Shown here: positions 59,776-64,000 of the stretch, one piece after another
Position numbering within the stretch: the stretch's first letter is position 1
Layout of the letters: every line of letters starts with the position of its first letter
Assembly (NCBI GenBank): GCA_947000775.1
Contig: CAMQGK010000242.1
Location: forward strand, 3,577,001-3,641,000
Length of the DNA stretch: 64,000 bases
Reading direction: 5' to 3'
Origin: Pterois miles
Taxonomy: Eukaryota; Chordata; Actinopteri; Perciformes; Scorpaenidae
Translations under genes and position numbers: made by a program
The notes under the pieces: model-generated
The model's database searches: none
The model's input: only the letters and a program-made list of their open reading frames with translations
What the model was told of the DNA's origin: nothing

Positions 59776-60445
59776 CTTTTCATTCTACATCACTAACTCT
59801 GAGGGTAGTATATTCATGTACCTCTACGTTGCGGGCAGTACAGACTACATAGTGTGAAATGACAGGAATGGCTTTCTTATTGCACTTTTATCATGTATAA
59901 TGTCTTTCAAACACCTTTTCATGCTGAATCCTCAGAAAAAAAAAGTGAGTTCAATTAACACATGACTTTGACACCAGATTTCTCAGTTGATGTACCATCT
60001 CCTGTCAGATTTTCTTTTTTAATTCTGCCATAATCTTAACCAAGCAGTTTTCATAACATGCTTGTATGAGCTGTTTTTTGTCATGTCAGTGGTAACAAAC
60101 CATTTTTGTTGAGGACTTGCCCAGTCGCTGCTAACTAATGTACTGCTAGTATTATTATTTCTTGAGTTGGTCTGTGCTTTCATATCCGATTCTTGACATT
60201 CCTCCAGTAAGGAAGACGTGTGGAAAGTCAGCTCCCCCTTGATAAACAAGGATTGTTTGGGGGCTGTTTGTCTAGCTGACTCCTGAGTGATGGGACCTCC
60301 CCACATATCACTGACATGCACATATGAATGACACTGTGTCATGTTGGACAGCAGGCAGAGCAGCTGTGTCGCCTGATGCCACTCACACAGCGGCATGGTG
60401 ATATATTTCATGCCCAAAGACTAAACACAAGCACTGACAGAGAGA
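59776..60445. other. no gene; family X trace
   Basis: CAGTACAGACTACATAGTGT near 59837 is the complement of the family X upstream module, and AATCTTAACCAAGCAGTTTT at 60031 matches its downstream module (compare 22559). A 132-residue minus-strand frame at 60019-60417 is not recognised. Confidence 0.35.
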
Positions 60446-60514
60446 GTGTGTGTGTGTGTGTGTGTGCGTGCGTGTGCGTTAAGAGACACAGGGAGTGTTT
60501 CCCTTGCATTTGTC

Positions 60515-60552
<38 letters not shown>

Positions 60553-60665
60553 ATATGAGTGTGTTTTTGCCTGTGTGCATGAATGTGTTTGGTGTCATTT
60601 GCATGCAGGTCATGATGACCCTCTCCTCTCATCTGAGATTCTCATTAATTCAAAGACCTGCAACC

Positions 60666-60760
<95 letters not shown>
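60446..60760. repeat. GT/CA microsatellite cluster
   Basis: (GT)n at 60446-60476 with CG-containing interruptions, (GT)17 at 60518-60550 and (CA)n at 60671-60760 with one CT interruption near 60716. The GT and CA arrays are complementary and 120 bp apart. The long frames here are artefacts of the repeats. Confidence 0.9.
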
Positions 60761-60761
<1 letters not shown>

Positions 60762-60799
60762 GTATGCCAGCCTCTACACAGGCCATCACGGTCTAATCA

Positions 60800-60950
60800 C
60801 TGCAGCCTGCTCCTTCAATCCCTCTTTCTCCTCATCTTTCTGTTTTACTCTTCCACTCTCCCCACATATGCCTCCCCTCCCTCTATTTTTCTCTTTTTCT
60901 GGTGTCCTCCAGTCCTCTCCATCCCCCACTCCCTCGTGTCTGTGCCTCTC
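60800..60950 (+). repeat. pyrimidine-rich tract
   Basis: CT-rich sequence (TCAATCCCTCTTTCTCCTCA, CCTCCCCTCCCTCTATTTTT) following the (CA)n array, as at 1661. Confidence 0.65.
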
Positions 60951-61317
60951 ATGTCTAATTGGGGTAAACACTTAGAGCAGGTTATTAGGGACACCTCAGT
61001 ATGTAGACACCTCGTTGTGACACTGTGCCATTATGTCCCCATTACTGTGAGACCCTCTCATGCCCCGTGTATGATGAAACCCTGTTGACCTTGTTATGTC
61101 CTCATTATGATGACCCTTATGTAGTGACATAATGACGTCTGCTCATTAATGCCTTGTTAAAGCTCAGGTTGTAATGACACAGTTCCCGCCTGCATTATTG
61201 GCAAACCAGCCCCTTTTTATTCCACGTGACCCCAGAGTTGGCGGCTGACACTGATTGTGACTGACAGAGTGCTGATGGATTGCGGCTGACTGATCAAAGT
61301 GACTGGCTCATATCTAG

Positions 61318-61390
61318 TTGAGAGGTTTGATCCTTAGAATATCCATCTATCGGTGAGTGTCCTTGAACAAGGCACCTATAAGCTTCACCC
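61318..61390 (+). mobile_element. possible SINE remnant
   Basis: TTGAGAGGTTTGATCCTTAG contains a box B-like GGTTTGATCC and is followed by GTGTCCTTGAACAAGGCACC, a word typical of tRNA-derived SINE bodies. No box A was recognised. Confidence 0.35.
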
Positions 61391-62209
61391 TGAGAGAAAA
61401 GTCAAGCAGTAAACTGAAAAGGAGATAAACAAACATGACAGACAGTGTTTCATTTCTCAGTTTTCTGAAACAACTATAAAAAACATTTTTTTATTGAAAG
61501 TACAGAAGCAGAAACTGTGGTTTCTGAACTACTGCTGTGATTTTTTTGTTTTTACACATCTCCCTTTATTTTTCCAAAGTACTCAATTAGATGAAATTGT
61601 GAAGGCTGAGACTAACACAGCTAACACTTCACTGACACACACTGACAATCAGTTATGGTAAGAAAGGTTTTAATTGTACTTTAATTTAAAAAAAATAATT
61701 GGCCCAAAACTCATGGTTATTGATTTGTACAAAAAATGCAGTAAAAAGAGGGGGACAAAAAGTGCTTTAGGGGGTTGAAAGCTTTCACCTGCAGACTTCA
61801 CCTCATCAATCACAATTGGTGGCAACATACCACAAACACATCTACTATCTAATGGCATGCAGAACAATGTCCTTTCAATAGAGGCTGTATTTTTGAAACT
61901 TAATGATCAATATTTGTTTAAACTATGTTGATTCAATGCAAATGTTCCTAATATACATGTCATGCCCCAGTCTAGTGGTGTAGAGGTGCAATATAAGGAC
62001 AAGGAGAAACGAGAAAAATGAGTATTTACTGCTGCACACAGTGATCAAACAACTATTAGAAGAAATGAAGCATGGGCTCAGGGTGAACCAAAATCCTAAA
62101 TAACAAAAACAAAACAATCTAATTTACCGACCGAGCTCTGGCTAATCCCTTTAACAAAAGAAACAATCAACTTATACATGGGTTAAGCCAAACTCCCTGA
62201 CTTTACATA
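61391..62209. other. no gene seen
   Basis: Unremarkable AT-rich sequence. Confidence 0.4.
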
Positions 62210-62229
62210 AATATATATATATATATATT
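62210..62229. repeat. (AT)10 array
   Basis: Short perfect array. Confidence 0.9.
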
Positions 62230-62618
62230 AAAAGAAACTGGCGGCTAAGTATTCAAGTCTGATATATTTACAAAGGTCATATATAATATTAGCATTTAAG
62301 CTATCAGTGTCACACAAGGAAATGTACAGGGAAACTGCTAAGGCAACACGAGAGCGAGAGCTAAATGGATCACACTACACATGGTTCCAACTTTACTACT
62401 TTATACAAAGTTTACAAATTAGGCACTACAGGCTGAGAAAAGGTTAGTTTGGTGAGGAGGACCGAACCCAAACCCATCAGCTGTGCCATCCCAGAGGCTA
62501 AATGGACGAGCCGCCGTCCTCAACCAGTCTGCAGTGGCAATGTCTGCGACAGCGTTTCCAGCTCCTCAGAAAGGAAGGTAGTTAGTGGCTGTCCTAAAAG
62601 TAGCTAGAAGTCGCTAAA

Positions 62619-62641
62619 TGACGTCATCACTTAATTTGCAT
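62619..62641. promoter_or_regulatory. CRE palindrome next to an octamer motif
   Basis: TGACGTCA at 62619-62626 lies seven bases before ATTTGCAT (62634-62641), the complement of the POU-factor octamer. I have a faint recollection of the surrounding sequence as a dispersed teleost repeat, so it may not be a single-copy regulatory site. Confidence 0.3.
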
Positions 62642-62885
62642 AAATGACCATGTGCTTTAAATTGTAATGGATGCTGTAGGAGAGACGAGTAGCATCACTG
62701 GAGAGACAAACAGTGAGTAAAAAACACCCTAAATATGTTTATAACTACAAATGACCTTTATTTTGTCAATTCGTTGTTTTTTTTTTTTTAATGCCACAGT
62801 TCCAACCCTCCTCCTTTATCCGGGCTTGGGACCAGCAAAAGTGACTCAAAAGAGACACTCTGGTAGAGTGACTTTGTTTTACTCT

Positions 62886-62913
62886 TATTTATTTATTTAT
62901 TTATTTATTTATT
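62886..62913 (+). repeat. (TTTA)7 microsatellite
   Basis: A second short (TTTA) array is at about 62991-63012. Confidence 0.9.
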
Positions 62914-63012
62914 ACCTTATGGTCCATGTAGGAGCCTACAACAAAGCATAGTAAAACATGAACATTTTTAACCATAAATTTTTTATTCAATTTATTTATT
63001 TATTTATTTATT

Positions 63013-64000
63013 GTATATAATATACATTAACAACCTAAATGGACCAAAAAGAGAGGCTGTGTGAGTCAAATGCAATAATTTATTTTAGTTCAATGATTTA
63101 AATGTTAAATTTAACATGACTGTGACTGTAAGCCAGTGCAGGATCAGTGTTGGCTTCATGCACGATTCCTTTGCAGTCTGGATGTGGAGGGGTGAACATC
63201 TCCTGCCCACTTCTTAGACACTGAGGTGAGTTTTAAGTTTAAGCCAATGTGCTGTTATTTAAGAAGAGAACGGTAGTATGATTCCATTTGATACAAAGAA
63301 AGGTGGGATTGTTTAAAAATATATAATGACTTCATACAGTATGTTGTACTTTTTAGTCATAGTACCAGTCATAGAGTACATTGTCACAGCTGAGGATACA
63401 TTATCTTCCGGGAAGTTGAAGTGCTGTGAACTCTCGCTCTCATTTTGAGGTCGTTGTTTGTGGTGCTGTTGCACAGTATTGCACAGACATGATATTATGC
63501 AGTTTAAGGCCACACCGTCACAAACTGTTGTTGGTCGTCTCCTTCAAGTCACACAGGCTATTGTTCTATGGGCTGGTCACATGCCGCAAATGGTGACGAA
63601 GCTCCAGGATGCAAAAAAACAAAACAAAAAAAAAAGTGGGTAGTTAACTTTGAGCCAAGGTGAATCATATGGGGCTTCTTCTGGCTTACAGCTGAGAATA
63701 GGTCTTCATTCAGTACAGTCCTAATGTTCAAGCCAATGATTAATAGCAATATTCCTGTTTAGAGGATCTAGAAATTGTCAGCATGTACTGCCTCATCCTA
63801 TGATCTTTTATTTAGAGAACAATTTCTCTCTGAAATAATTTTCCTCAAAGTCTCTGCTGCATTATTAGTCAGCATTCATAAAGAAACTCAAATGTCATCT
63901 AAGACTATAACTGGTTTGCTGTGGTGGTGTTTGTTTAGTTTGTTATGCTATCTCAGGTGTCATATCTTTAAGTTATATCTGTACCTGTAACCCCAGGAAG
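63013..64000. other. no gene seen
   Basis: AT-rich to the window end. Short frames at 63313-63513, 63458-63643 and 63775-63990 are unrecognised. Confidence 0.4.

Noticed and set aside
60019..60417. 132-codon minus-strand frame
   Set aside because: No recognised family, and it overlaps a family X fragment.
60495..61088. 197-codon open frame, the longest in the window
   Set aside because: Its first half is translated GT/CA microsatellite and the second half a CT-rich tract; no domain or splice context.

Overview
The window looks like nuclear DNA of a ray-finned (teleost) fish, probably a percomorph. The base composition is AT-rich and CpG-poor, (CA)n, (GT)n and (TA)n microsatellites are dense, and the mobile elements are of kinds familiar from teleosts: tRNA-derived SINEs, non-LTR retrotransposon fragments, Tc1-like (DD34E), hAT-like and Harbinger-like DNA elements, and solo LTRs. 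No species is assigned. No intact protein-coding gene, tRNA or rRNA gene was found; every long open frame is a microsatellite, a repeat or chance. The 64 kb is best read as a gene desert or a very large intron.

Layout. 0-9 kb: a minus-strand SINE with a perfect 12-bp target duplication, a CT-rich tract beside a (CA)n array, a solo LTR (2467-2989, TSD ATTCA) and a LINE 3' fragment split by an insertion. 9-12 kb: a long (TA)n array, then a second LTR (9754-10986) whose TATA region is amplified into eighteen 26-bp units and whose 3' end is replaced by about 270 bp of G, A and C homopolymers, followed by a 167-bp MITE and a truncated SINE head. 12-29 kb: decayed sequence with a LINE reverse-transcriptase fragment (catalytic FADD changed to FADY), microsatellites beside purine/pyrimidine tracts, several copies of an unclassified repeat (called family X here) and a third solo LTR (27528-28074). 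29-41 kb: two SINE-related loci, an inverted-repeat element of about 1.1 kb interrupted by a retroelement tail, a hAT-like element, a Harbinger-like element with perfect 17-bp inverted ends, and a Tc1-like relic split by nested repeats. 41-64 kb: more family X, a composite hAT-like element (52085-53177), a CpG-rich 55-bp minisatellite (54368-54848), a dead Tc1 element (58501-about 59775) and a GT/CA microsatellite cluster.

Nothing here acts as a pathway. The biology is that of transposon accumulation, nesting and decay. The best leads for something undescribed are family X (about 17 copies or part-copies sharing ordered modules), the amplified LTR promoter core, the inverted-repeat element at 30156-31299, and same-strand CTCF-like motifs, one of them inside a repeat. 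Family names rest partly on recall of teleost repeats; boundaries, inverted ends and target duplications were read directly from the sequence by eye.
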